From an uncultured Parolsenella sp. (GTDB lineage Bacteria > Actinomycetota > Coriobacteriia > Coriobacteriales > Atopobiaceae): a stretch of 59,945 nt of DNA. The stretch is taken from assembly GCA_934668375.1 (NCBI GenBank), contig CAKUNF010000010.1:1-59945 (forward strand), given 5' to 3'. Below the pieces are notes generated by a model. The model was not told where the DNA came from. It saw only the letters and a list, made by a program, of their open reading frames with translations, and ran no database searches. This document shows, one piece after another, positions 23,844 through 32,704 of this stretch; the first letter of the stretch is position 1, and every line of letters starts with the position of its first letter. Made by a program: the position numbers and the translations under genes.

Positions 23844-26800
23844 TCACTCCCCCTCTTCTCGCACCAGCGTCCCGAATCCCGGGACGATGGGCCTGTTGAC
23901 GTGGTCGAGAAGCTCGCTGGGCGTGGCGTGCAGCACCCAGTCGCAGAAGGCGTGGAACTCCTCGCCGCTGCGCTTGCCCTCAAGATAGCGGATGGAACTG
24001 TCGAGCTCCATGTGGCCCGGAGACGGCACCATGACGATGCGCCTGCCCGTGCCGTAGCCCTCGACCTCGAGGAACCCCAGGTCGCGGAAGATCGCGATGC
24101 CCGCCGACACCGAGCGCTCCTCGAGGGAGGTCGCCGGCGCCATCTGCAGGCACGCCTCGAGGATCTCGGCGTTCGTGTGCGCGATCGCGCCATCGCCCCT
24201 CTGCTCGGCACGGGACGCGAGGCTGCGCAGCGTGCGCCACAGGCACACGAGCTCGTCTCGGCCCGGGGCATAGGAGGACAGGATGCGCTCGTTGACGTGG
24301 GCGTCTCGCGAGCCAAAAAGCAGGTGGATCGTGGCGGGCGCGCCGTCGCGCCCGGCACGGCCGCTCATCTGGTTGAACTCGATAGCGCCAAACGGCATGT
24401 GGTAGAGCACGACGTGGCGGATGTCGGGCAGGTTGACGCCCTCGCCGAACGCGCTCGTGGAGATGACGCACGTGAGCGCGCCCGAGCGAAACGCCTGCTC
24501 CACGCGGTTGCGCTCCTGCCTGGTGAGGCCGGCGTTGTAGAAAGCGATGCGCTGCCCCAGCTCGGAATTGGCGCGGCGCAGCGTGCGCGCGAGCACGACG
24601 GACTGCTCGCGGGAGTTCACGTAGCACACGCACTTCTCGCCCGTGCTCGCGATTGACACGAGTGCGGCCTCGCGGTCATGCAGCTCGCGCTCGTCGTCGA
24701 GCACGAGGTTGGCACGGCACGTGTCGTCCACGATGACGTCTTCTATGCCTGCGAGCTCGCAGATCTGCCGGGCAACGGGCTCGGCAGCCGTTGCCGTGAC
24801 GGCAAGCGTCACAGGGTGCCCGAGCTCGCCGAGAACGCGCGGTAGCTCTTGGTAGGTCGTGCGCGAGCCGCCGTCCGAGGTCCCGGCGTGATGCGCCTCG
24901 TCTATGACGACGAACCCGATGCGACCCGAGGCGGCAAAGCGGCCCGAATGGATGGCGAGGAACTCCGGCGTGGTGAGCACGACGTCCACGGTGCCCGCCG
25001 CAAGGCCGCCGAAGACCTCCTCGCGCGCCTCGGGGCTGCTCTCGCCCGTGAGCACGCGGGCCACGAGCCCCAGCGAGGCGAGCTCGCCGGTGATGTGGAA
25101 GCTCTGGTCGGCGACGAGGGCGCGCAACGGGTAGACGAAGACGCTCGCGCGGCCCTGCGCCAGGGCGAGGCGCGCGGCGTGGACGTGGAACACGAGCGAC
25201 TTGCCGCGCCCCGTCGCCATGACGCACAGGACGCTGCGACGTGCGGCAAGCGAGTCGAGTGCGGCGCGCTGGGCGCCCAGGAGCTCGTGGTCGCCGATGA
25301 AGCGGCGCACGAGGCGGTCGGTGAGCTCGGCCTCGCTCATGCCGGCGGCCTGCTCGCGGGCGTCGGTGCGCGCGGGCTCGGGCGGCTCGTGGGTGTCGGA
25401 CGCCAGGATCTGCGGCACGCGGCCGAACAGCTCGGTGGCCACCTCGGGCGCCTCGACGCCGGGCGTGGCCTCGCGGTAGATGATGTCTCGCACCATGAGC
25501 TTGGGCTTCGTGCGGCCCTGCCACGTTTCCGCCACCGCCTCGAACACGAGGTCGACGGCGCCCTCGTAGTCGCAGGCGCGCTCGACGTCAGGCGTGCGGA
25601 ACATGATGGCGGGAACGGAGCTCACGCCGTCGGTCGCCAGGAAGCGCAGGTGCTCGCCGGAGCGGCCCACGCGGCTTCGGGCGCGCATGACCACGCCCGT
25701 GGCAGCGAGAAGCGGCACCTTGTTGCCCTGGCCAAACGGCTTGAGCACGCCAAGCGATTCGATGGTGGGCACGTCGAGCTCGTCGAGGCCCACGACGGCC
25801 GTGACCTCGCCGGTGTCCACGAACTGCTCGGCGGGCAGCTCGTCGAGCACGGCCTCGAGCCGGGCGCGGAACGCGTCGATGTTCTCGGCATCGATCGTGA
25901 CGCCCACGGCGCCGGCGTGGCCGCCAAAGCGCACGAGCAGGTCGCCGCAGCGCTCCACGGCCTCGAACAGGTTCACCGAGCCCACGGAGCGGCCCGAGCC
26001 ATGGGCCACGCCGTCCGAGATGGAGAAGAGGATGGCGGGCACGTGGTAGCGGTTCACGACGCGGCTCGCCACGATGCCCTTCACGCCCTCGTGCCAGCCC
26101 TCGCCGCCCACGACGATGGCACGCCCGCCGTCGTAGGTCTCCTCGATCATGGCCATGGCCTGGTCCGCGAGGTCGCGCTCGATGTCGCGCCGGTTCTGGT
26201 TGATGGTCTCGAGCTGGGCGGCCAGCTCGGCCGCCTCGGTGGCGTCGTTGGAGATGAGGAGGTTGAAGGCCACGTCGACGTCGCCCATGCGGCCGGCCGC
26301 GTTCAGGCGCGGGACGAGCGAGAACGGCAGGCCGTCCGCCTCGATCTGGGAGAGGTCGCAGTTGGCAGCGGCCGCAAGCGCCACGATGCCGGGACGCTGC
26401 GTGTGGCGCATGCGCTCGATGCCGTCCGTGACCAGCGCGCGGTTCTCGCGCGTGAGGTTCATCATGTCCGAGATGGTGCCGAGCGTGGCAACGTCCGTGT
26501 AGGAGCGCCACAGCTCCGGCGCACCCATGCGGCGACCCAGCTCCTGCACGAGCTTGAGCGCCACGCCGGCGCCGGCGAGGTCGCAGCTGGGGCAGTCGTG
26601 GTCGAGCTTGGGGTCGCAGACGGCAACGCCCTGGGGAACGAGGTCGGAGGGCTCGTGATGGTCCGTCACGACGACGTCGATGCCCTGGGCGCGCACCATC
26701 TCCACCTCGGCCGCGGCGGCGATGCCGTTGTCGACCGTGACGATGAGGTCTGGGTGGCAGCCCTCCACGACGCGCTCGAGGGCCTCGGCGGACAGGCCAT

Positions 26801-27176
26801 ACCCCTCGCCGAAGCGGCGCGGGATGTAGGGATGCACCTCGGCGCCCAGCTCGCGAAGGCCGAGCGTGAGCAGGCAGGTCGAGCTCATGCCGTCCACGTC
26901 GAAGTCGCCGAACACGGCGATGACCTCGTGGCCGCGAACGGCACGCTCCACGCGGTCTGCCGCAGCCACGAGACCGGGCAGCTCGCGCGGGTCGAGCCAG
27001 TCTCGCTCGAGCGACGGCGTGAGGAAGGCGCGGGCCTCGTCCGCCGTGCGGATGCCGCGCGCCGCCATGACGCGGGCCGCGAGCGGCGTGACGCCCGCGG
27101 CGGCCCGGACCTCGTGCTCGGCCACGGCGTCGCCGGCAAGGACGTGCCAACGGTCGCTCTCTCGAAGGCCGCTCAT
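23844..27176 (-). CDS. recJ: RecJ exonuclease fused to a RecQ-like DEAH helicase
   Basis: One continuous 1110-residue chain. Residues 1-570 are RecJ: DHH motif I VFGDFDVDGMSS with D91, D93 and D95, D149 in TVDNGIAA, DHH at 172-174 in TDHHEP, the DHHA1 motif FGGHAGAVG, and the C-terminal OB-like part. After a linker (about 590-630) comes a helicase: Walker A ATGRGKS (about 652-660), DEAH in FVVIDEAHHAG (about 760), and motif VI QMSGRAGRDG. RecJ degrades single-stranded DNA 5' to 3' and RecQ supplies it by unwinding. Separate genes are the rule, so a fusion would couple the steps. No zinc-binding RQC or HRDC domain is obvious at the C-terminus. It lies 3 bp after secD. Confidence 0.93.
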   Translation of the reverse strand: MSGLRESDRWHVLAGDAVAEHEVRAAAGVTPLAARVMAARGIRTADEARAFLTPSLERDWLDPRELPGLVAAADRVERAVRGHEVIAVFGDFDVDGMSSTCLLTLGLRELGAEVHPYIPRRFGEGYGLSAEALERVVEGCHPDLIVTVDNGIAAAAEVEMVRAQGIDVVVTDHHEPSDLVPQGVAVCDPKLDHDCPSCDLAGAGVALKLVQELGRRMGAPELWRSYTDVATLGTISDMMNLTRENRALVTDGIERMRHTQRPGIVALAAAANCDLSQIEADGLPFSLVPRLNAAGRMGDVDVAFNLLISNDATEAAELAAQLETINQNRRDIERDLADQAMAMIEETYDGGRAIVVGGEGWHEGVKGIVASRVVNRYHVPAILFSISDGVAHGSGRSVGSVNLFEAVERCGDLLVRFGGHAGAVGVTIDAENIDAFRARLEAVLDELPAEQFVDTGEVTAVVGLDELDVPTIESLGVLKPFGQGNKVPLLAATGVVMRARSRVGRSGEHLRFLATDGVSSVPAIMFRTPDVERACDYEGAVDLVFEAVAETWQGRTKPKLMVRDIIYREATPGVEAPEVATELFGRVPQILASDTHEPPEPARTDAREQAAGMSEAELTDRLVRRFIGDHELLGAQRAALDSLAARRSVLCVMATGRGKSLVFHVHAARLALAQGRASVFVYPLRALVADQSFHITGELASLGLVARVLTGESSPEAREEVFGGLAAGTVDVVLTTPEFLAIHSGRFAASGRIGFVVIDEAHHAGTSDGGSRTTYQELPRVLGELGHPVTLAVTATAAEPVARQICELAGIEDVIVDDTCRANLVLDDERELHDREAALVSIASTGEKCVCYVNSREQSVVLARTLRRANSELGQRIAFYNAGLTRQERNRVEQAFRSGALTCVISTSAFGEGVNLPDIRHVVLYHMPFGAIEFNQMSGRAGRDGAPATIHLLFGSRDAHVNERILSSYAPGRDELVCLWRTLRSLASRAEQRGDGAIAHTNAEILEACLQMAPATSLEERSVSAGIAIFRDLGFLEVEGYGTGRRIVMVPSPGHMELDSSIRYLEGKRSGEEFHAFCDWVLHATPSELLDHVNRPIVPGFGTLVREEGE

Positions 27177-27179
27177 CTG

Positions 27180-28574
27180 CTACTCCCCGCTCTTTGGCGC
27201 GGGCTGCTCGCTGGCGTCCTCGTCGGACTCGGCGTCTTGGACGCGCGCGGCGTCGCCAGAGCCTGCGGCGGCGTCGCCAACCGTGTAGAGCGCAAGCTGC
27301 GTGGGAACCGCCACAGCGAGCGCGTAGACGAGCGCGGCCATGCCGCAGGCGACGCAGACCGCAAGCTCGCGGTTGTGCCCGGGCACGATGATTGCCACGA
27401 CCACCGCCAGGGCGAGCACGGCGGCAGCGACGCCCATGAGCCGGTGCAGCTCGGTGCCGCACGCGACCTGCTGGGACTTGCGCACCGAGGCGCCGGCGGT
27501 GCGCTCGGAGCAGTAGCGGGCCGCCACGCACGTGCCCGCGATGAGGGCGCACAGCTCGGTTGCGGCCAGGCCCACGAGCTCCATGCGGCCGAGGATGACG
27601 ACGTCGAAGCGCGCGACGAGGGTGAGGATGCCCAGCGCGAGCAGCACGGAGACGGTGGCGGCGTCCGCGGCGACGCGACCGGCCATGCCGAACCTGCGGA
27701 CCACGATGACGCCCACGAGCAGCGACACGACAACGAACGCCGCCAGGACGATCTCGGGTGCCTCGTCGCCCAACGTGGCGCCCACCTCGGCGGGCTCGGT
27801 CTGCGAGAGCGAACAGGGCAGCTTGCCGCCGGCGATGGCCGAGGCGTACGCGTAGGCCTGATCCTCGGTGAAGCCCCCGGAGATGTTGATCTTGCCGCCC
27901 TCGATCTTTGTGCTCACGGACGGCGAGGCGATGACGGTGCCGTCCATGACGACGGCGATCTGGCCAGAGGCCCCGTCCTGGGAGAGGTCCTCGGTGACGT
28001 CCGCGAGCGAGGAGGCGCCGTCCGCGTCGAGGGAGACGGAGACGGCGTAGTAGGTCATGCCGTAGTAGCCCTGGGACACGACGCTTGCGCCCCTGACCTC
28101 GTCGGGCGTGACGAACGCATCGTAGGAGCCCTGCTCGAGCGTGACGTTGGAGGCGTTGTTCTGGAGCTTCTGGAGCACGTCGGCGTCTGAGATGGTGTCG
28201 ACGCGCACGAGCTCGAGCGAGCCGCCCTGCGTAAGGGCGTCCGCGACGGAGGCGGCGTCGTAGCCTGCGGGAACGCGCAGCTCGAACGTGTCGTCACCGG
28301 TCTGGGAGACCTGGACGTCATGCTGCTCGAGCGCGTCTGCGCGGTTGCGCAGCACCGTGAGGACGTCGGCGGCGCCCGCGCCGTCTGCGTAGTCGGAGGC
28401 CGTGAGGGTCACGGCATTGCCGCCGGCGAGGTCGACGCCCAGGGGAATGCCCCAAGCGGGCAGGAAGAGCGCCACGATCGACGCCACGAGCAGGATCGCC
28501 GTGAGCGCGACGGGCCCGGCGAGCCGCCGCCTCTCCGCCGCCATCTTTGCCTTGAACTTCTCGTCTCGCTTCAT
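27180..28574 (-). CDS. secD: SecD-like preprotein translocase accessory protein
   Basis: This 464-residue membrane protein has one N-terminal helix (about 20-42) and a large exported domain (about 45-280) starting GVDLAGGNAVTL, the SecD GxDLxGG motif. That domain holds the P1-type block DGTVIASPSVSTKIEGG, KINISGGFT and AIAGGKLPCSL. Five more helices follow (about 285-440), giving the six-helix SecD plan. SecD works with SecF to use proton flow in late protein export. Here no secF follows; recJ begins after 3 bp. The helix region matches family patterns only weakly. ATG at 28574 follows AAGGGGG. Confidence 0.75.
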   Translation of the reverse strand: MKRDEKFKAKMAAERRRLAGPVALTAILLVASIVALFLPAWGIPLGVDLAGGNAVTLTASDYADGAGAADVLTVLRNRADALEQHDVQVSQTGDDTFELRVPAGYDAASVADALTQGGSLELVRVDTISDADVLQKLQNNASNVTLEQGSYDAFVTPDEVRGASVVSQGYYGMTYYAVSVSLDADGASSLADVTEDLSQDGASGQIAVVMDGTVIASPSVSTKIEGGKINISGGFTEDQAYAYASAIAGGKLPCSLSQTEPAEVGATLGDEAPEIVLAAFVVVSLLVGVIVVRRFGMAGRVAADAATVSVLLALGILTLVARFDVVILGRMELVGLAATELCALIAGTCVAARYCSERTAGASVRKSQQVACGTELHRLMGVAAAVLALAVVVAIIVPGHNRELAVCVACGMAALVYALAVAVPTQLALYTVGDAAAGSGDAARVQDAESDEDASEQPAPKSGE

Positions 28575-28634
28575 GGGAACCCCCTTGCGCGGCGCGGGAG
28601 AGGCACGCGCCGCAGTCGTCGTTTTAACCTTTTG

Positions 28635-28640
28635 ATTGTA
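28635..28640 (-). promoter_or_regulatory. Candidate -10 element of the secD-recJ-relA operon
   Basis: TACAAT on the minus strand (5 of 6 to consensus), about 60 bp upstream of the secD start in an AT-rich patch. No convincing -35 is seen. Confidence 0.4.
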
Positions 28641-28661
28641 CCTAAAACGGCAGGTAGCGCG

Positions 28662-28705
28662 AAAAGCCGCAACCCCGCGGACCCAAACGGGAGCGCGGGG
28701 TTGCG
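28662..28705 (-). terminator. Terminator downstream of tgt
   Basis: The minus strand has a perfect 10-bp stem GCAACCCCGC / GCGGGGTTGC with a 20-odd-base loop, then GGCTTTTC. It separates tgt from the secD operon. Confidence 0.65.
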
Positions 28706-28737
28706 CAGAGGTGGCGAGCGCGATGCGGGTCACACAT

Positions 28738-28768
28738 GTGCCCAAAGGGGTCAGACCCCTTTGGGCAC
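28738..28768. repeat. Perfect 31-bp palindrome
   Basis: GTGCCCAAAGGGGTC - A - GACCCCTTTGGGCAC has 15-bp perfect arms around a single base, 20 bp past the tgt stop. The GGGGTC/GACCCC core recurs more weakly at 18776-18794. It could be an operator-like or extragenic repeat, or a hairpin in the tgt 3' UTR. Confidence 0.85.
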
Positions 28769-28787
28769 GTCGGCGATTCGGGCGGTC

Positions 28788-29978
28788 CTAGAAGTCGTTC
28801 GCGGCGGGAGAGTCCATCCAGTCTCGGTAGAACTGCTCGTAGCGGCCCTCGGCGATGGCGGCGCGCACGCGTTCCATGAGGGCGAGCAGGTAGCGGATGT
28901 TGTGCTGCGAGAGCAGGATGCCGCCGAGCATCTCGTGCTGTCTCACGAGGTGGTGGATGTAGGCGCGCGTGAAGCCGCCCGCGCACGCCGGGCAGTCGCA
29001 ATGCTCGTCGAGCACGCCGTGATCGTGCTTGAAGCGGGCGTTCTTGAGGTTCAGGCGCCCCTCGCTCGAGAAGGCCGTGCCCATGCGGGCCGTGCGCGTG
29101 GGCAGCACGCAGTCGAACATGTCCACGCCGGCCGCCACGGCGCGCACGAGCGTGGTGGGGTTGCCCACGCCCATGAGGTAGCGGGGCTTGTTCTCGGGCA
29201 TGTGCTCGGAGACGAGCGGCTCGAGCGTCTCGTACATGGTCTCGTGGTCCTCGCCCACCGAGTAGCCGCCGATGCCGTAGCCCGGGAAGTCGCCGCACTC
29301 CTCGAGGTGCGCGAGGCTGCGCAGGCGCAGGTCCATGTGCATGCCGCCCTGGACGATGCCAAAGAGCGCCTGGTCCGGGCGCGTGTGGGACCTCCAGCAG
29401 CGCTCGGCCCACATGCTGGAGAGCTCCACGGCGCGTGCCACGTAGGCCTTCGTCGCAGGGTATCCCGGGCACTGGTCCAGCTGCATGCAGATGTCGCTGC
29501 CGAGCTTCTCGGCAATGGCCATGTTGTCCTCGGGCGTCCAGCGGATGCGCGCGCCGTCGTACTCGATGGCGCGAAAACTCACGCCCTCGTCCGTGAGCTT
29601 CATGAACTCGTTGTGCGAGAACACCTGGAAGCCGCCCGAGTCCGTGAGGATGGGGCCGCTCCAGCGCATGAACTCGTGCACGCCGCCCATCTCGGCCACG
29701 AGGTCCGCACCGGGGCGCATGGCGAGGTGGTAGGTGTTGTTGAGGATAATCTTGGCGCCAAGGTCTGCCACCTGGGAGGGCATGAGGCCCTTGACCGTGG
29801 CCTTCGTGCCCACTGGCATGAAGATGGGCGTGGGAATGTCGCCGTGGGCGGTGTGGAAGACGCCGCAGCGCGCGTGGGTCTTGGGGTCGCGCGCCGTGAT
29901 GTCGAAGGTAAACAGGTTGTCGGGAAGCTCGCCGGGCTGCGGCCAGGCCGCACGCAGCGAGTCGTCAGAAAGCGTCAT
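28788..29978 (-). CDS. tgt: tRNA-guanine transglycosylase
   Basis: This 396-residue enzyme swaps G34 of tRNA-Asp, -Asn, -His and -Tyr for preQ1 (or queuine), a step of queuosine modification. TIM-barrel landmarks are ILTDSGGFQVFS (with the catalytic base aspartate), the nucleophile aspartate within DICMQLDQCPGYP, and GIGGYSVGE. The zinc site comes from CDCPACAGG plus a later histidine. I start at ATG 29978, preceded by AGAGGGG; the frame extends upstream to 30152 without similarity. It is divergent from the coiled-coil gene at 30122. No other queuosine genes are in the window. Confidence 0.96.
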   Translation of the reverse strand: MTLSDDSLRAAWPQPGELPDNLFTFDITARDPKTHARCGVFHTAHGDIPTPIFMPVGTKATVKGLMPSQVADLGAKIILNNTYHLAMRPGADLVAEMGGVHEFMRWSGPILTDSGGFQVFSHNEFMKLTDEGVSFRAIEYDGARIRWTPEDNMAIAEKLGSDICMQLDQCPGYPATKAYVARAVELSSMWAERCWRSHTRPDQALFGIVQGGMHMDLRLRSLAHLEECGDFPGYGIGGYSVGEDHETMYETLEPLVSEHMPENKPRYLMGVGNPTTLVRAVAAGVDMFDCVLPTRTARMGTAFSSEGRLNLKNARFKHDHGVLDEHCDCPACAGGFTRAYIHHLVRQHEMLGGILLSQHNIRYLLALMERVRAAIAEGRYEQFYRDWMDSPAANDF

Positions 29979-30121
29979 GCATGCCCCTCTTGTCTGTGAC
30001 CGCAGGCAGCGGCCGTTGTGCTCCGTGAATTGTCGCACATCGCGTGATTTGGAGGCTGAATCGCACATAGTGTCCGCCCGATACGCCACAATGGGTTCAA
30101 AAGCGAGACGGGAGCGAGCAC

Positions 30122-31654
30122 ATGGCAGACGAGACGAACGCGGCGGACGCAATCACCGAGGACGAGACCGTTGAGGCCAAGGAGGGCATCGAGGAGGTCG
30201 TGCGGCAGGACGAGGGACCGTGCGAGGAGAGCGGCGAGACGCAAGACGAGTCGGCCGAGAGGGGCGATGAGGCGCCTGCCCCGGCAGACGAGGAGAGCGA
30301 GGGCAGCCTCGATGCGGAAGCCAAGCCACAGGACGACGAGCCGGCCGAGAGCGACGGAGACGCAGTCGAGACGATCGCCGAGCCGAGCGCCGGGCCGCAG
30401 AATGACGGGGACGAGCAGGCCGCCGAGCCCGAAGGCGAGCCCGACGCACACGAGGACGACGAGCCCGACGCGCCTGAGCCAGCCTCGCCGCAGCAGCGCA
30501 TCATCGGCACGGCGCAGCGCGCCGCCCAGGTGGGCACGCAGACCGTGACCGAGGGCGTCTCGGCCATGCGCGAGCTCTCCGCGGCCAGGCGCGCCCACGC
30601 GACGGCGTTCAAGGAGCTCGAGGCCCTCGAGAAGGGCGCGAAGGAGCTCGCCGAGCAGCTTGAGCACCGCCGCGACGTGGAGGAGAACTACGAGCGCATC
30701 GTCGAGGTGCAGACGGTAGAGATCGAGGACGCCACGAGAGCGCTCGAGCGCGAACGCGTGCGCAGGGCAACCCTCGAGTCCCAGCTTGAGGGCAAGAACA
30801 ACGAGCTCAAGCGCCTCAAGGAGGCAAATGACCAGAAGGTCGCCCCCTCCCGCAAGCTCATGGAGCAGGCAAAAGACGCCCTCTCGAAGGCAGAGCGCGC
30901 CCAGGCCGAGGCCCGCCGCGCGCTCAAGGTGGCCCAGGCCCAGGCAGACGAGGCCACGGCAAGCCGCGACTCCAAGCTGCAGGCTGCCAAGCGCATGGCA
31001 GACGCCGCCTCCGCCAAGCTCGCACGCCAGCAGGACCAGCTCACGGAGATGCGCCGCAATCCATCGGCGGGCGCCAGGGGCCTCTCCCAGGCAAGCAGTA
31101 CGGTGGCAACGGCCCTGGCCCAGCTCGAGAACGCGCGCGAGAACGTCACACGCGTCACCCAGGAGACGAGCCAAGCCGTCCAGATTGCCCAGACGCACCT
31201 GTACACGCAGCGCAAGTCGCTCGAGGAGGCCGAGGCAGACCTCAAGGAGGCCCGCGAGCGCGAGCAGGAGCTGCGCCGCGCCTACGACGCCAAGCGCTCC
31301 GCGGCAGACGAGCAGGAGCAGGGCGTCTCATCGAAGATCTCCGAGCTCAAGGCATCCGTTGCGCAGGCAAGGGACGACGAGGCCGCCGCGCGGGGCCGCA
31401 TAGACGCCGCGCGCGCCGCACTCGAGGAGGCGCACGACATCCACGCCCACCCCGAGCTCACCGACGAGCTCGAGGGGCGCGCACGGGCAAGCCGAGCCCA
31501 GGCGGACGAGCAGCGGGCGCTCGTCGAGCGTCTCGCAAACGAGGAGCGCATGGTCCGCGAGCGCACCGAGCACACGAGAAAGATCTTCTACGCGCTCGTG
31601 GCCGCGGCCGCCCTCATCGTCCTTCTCGTCCTCGCGTTCGCGCTCGGAGAGTAA
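30122..31654 (+). CDS. Large coiled-coil protein with C-terminal membrane anchor
   Basis: This 510-residue protein is of unknown function. Residues 1-120 are very acidic and low-complexity (Glu, Asp, Ala), probably disordered. Residues 150-470 are a nearly continuous coiled coil of Ala, Glu, Arg, Lys and Gln, with breaks near 295-315 and 445. One C-terminal transmembrane helix (about 486-506, ALVAAAALIVLLVLAFAL) ends the chain. The coil should be cytoplasmic and tail-anchored, a plan seen in structural or scaffold proteins. ATG at 30122 follows GGGAGCGAGC. It stands alone, tail to tail with the dehydrogenase 3 bp away. Confidence 0.8.
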   Translation: MADETNAADAITEDETVEAKEGIEEVVRQDEGPCEESGETQDESAERGDEAPAPADEESEGSLDAEAKPQDDEPAESDGDAVETIAEPSAGPQNDGDEQAAEPEGEPDAHEDDEPDAPEPASPQQRIIGTAQRAAQVGTQTVTEGVSAMRELSAARRAHATAFKELEALEKGAKELAEQLEHRRDVEENYERIVEVQTVEIEDATRALERERVRRATLESQLEGKNNELKRLKEANDQKVAPSRKLMEQAKDALSKAERAQAEARRALKVAQAQADEATASRDSKLQAAKRMADAASAKLARQQDQLTEMRRNPSAGARGLSQASSTVATALAQLENARENVTRVTQETSQAVQIAQTHLYTQRKSLEEAEADLKEAREREQELRRAYDAKRSAADEQEQGVSSKISELKASVAQARDDEAAARGRIDAARAALEEAHDIHAHPELTDELEGRARASRAQADEQRALVERLANEERMVRERTEHTRKIFYALVAAAALIVLLVLAFALGE

Positions 31655-31657
31655 GGG

Positions 31658-32614
31658 CTACAGCACACAGACGTTTTCCGGATGGCCGGCCAGCCACGCG
31701 CGGACGTTGTCGAACTCGATGACGGCGCGGCGCTCCATGGCCTCCTCGGTGAGAAACGCCACGTGCGGCGTGAGCACGCAGTTCCTGGCGCGTCCGAGCG
31801 CATAGCCCTCGGGCAGCGGCGGCTCCATGTCGAACACGTCGACGCCCGCACCCGCGAGCTTGCCGGCGTTGAGCGCCGCGGCAAGCGCGTCGTTGTCCAC
31901 GATGGCGCCGCGAGCGCAGTTCACGAGCACCGCGCCGTCGCGCATCGCGGAGATCTTGTCCGCGTCGAACCAGCCACGCGTCTCGTCGTTGAGCGGCAGG
32001 TGCAAAGACACGATGTCCGAGCTCGCGAGCAGCTCGCCCAGGCCCACGAACTCCACGCCCGCCTTGCGCGCCGCGGCGCTCTCGTGGCGCGCATAGCCCA
32101 GCACGCGGGCGCCAAACGCGCGGAACAGCCGGGCGGCGGCGCAGCCGATGTGGCCCGTGCCCACGATGCCCACCGTCTTGCCGCAGATCTCGCGGCCCAT
32201 GAGCCCGGCGGACGTGCCGCCCGCACGCGTAGCGGCATCCGCCGGCACGACGTGACGCAGCACGTCGATGGCAAGGCCCACCGTGAGCTCGGCCACGCTC
32301 ACGTCCGAGTAGCCGGCGCAGTTGCACACGGTAACGCCACGCTCGCGGCAGGCGTCGAGCCCCACGTGGTCGATACCCGTGAACGCCACGGCGATCATCT
32401 TGAGCGCCTCGGAGGCACGCACGACCTCGGCCGGGTACGGGTTGTTCGCGATCATGACCACGTCCGCGCCGGCGCTGCGACGCGCGAGCTCGGCGGCGTC
32501 GCTCGTCTTCTCGGCAAAGTAGACGAACTCGTGGCCAGCCTCCTCGATGGGCGCGGCGAGCTCGCGGACCCTCGCCTCGGGAATGCCAAGCGGCTCGAGC
32601 AGCGCTACCTTCAT
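31658..32614 (-). CDS. D-isomer-specific 2-hydroxyacid dehydrogenase
   Basis: This 318-residue NAD(P)-dependent oxidoreductase interconverts a 2-keto acid and a D-2-hydroxy acid. The dinucleotide loop is GIVGTGHIGCAAA (about 150-162). The NAD-domain signature is NCARGAIVDNDALAAAL. The catalytic Arg/Glu/His set is suggested by R in ARGAIVD, E in DMEPPLPEG and H in LTPHVAFLT. The sequence resembles hydroxypyruvate/phenyllactate-type enzymes more than 3-phosphoglycerate dehydrogenase, as there is no ACT domain. ATG at 32614 is used; an upstream in-frame ATG at 32671 lies in a terminator-like hairpin. Substrate unknown. Confidence 0.87.
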   Translation of the reverse strand: MKVALLEPLGIPEARVRELAAPIEEAGHEFVYFAEKTSDAAELARRSAGADVVMIANNPYPAEVVRASEALKMIAVAFTGIDHVGLDACRERGVTVCNCAGYSDVSVAELTVGLAIDVLRHVVPADAATRAGGTSAGLMGREICGKTVGIVGTGHIGCAAARLFRAFGARVLGYARHESAAARKAGVEFVGLGELLASSDIVSLHLPLNDETRGWFDADKISAMRDGAVLVNCARGAIVDNDALAAALNAGKLAGAGVDVFDMEPPLPEGYALGRARNCVLTPHVAFLTEEAMERRAVIEFDNVRAWLAGHPENVCVL

Positions 32615-32634
32615 GAATGTCTCCTCACGAACAA

Positions 32635-32661
32635 GGGCACCCGTCGCGCTGACGGGTGCCC
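32635..32661 (-). terminator. Hairpin after gatB
   Basis: A perfect 11-bp stem GGGCACCCGTC / GACGGGTGCCC with a 5-base loop, followed on the minus strand by TTGTT. It lies between the gatB stop and the dehydrogenase start. Confidence 0.7.
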
Positions 32662-32704
32662 GAACCTTCACACGGGGACGCCGCCGCAGGGCGGGCCCCA
32701 GTCA

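Noticed and set aside
24849..28190. Rightward open frame of 1113 codons over the RecJ-helicase and secD genes
   Set aside because: It is antisense to two genes with clear motifs. Its translation is rich in His, Gly, Ala, Arg and Val with no family pattern, as expected for the complement of GC-rich coding DNA.
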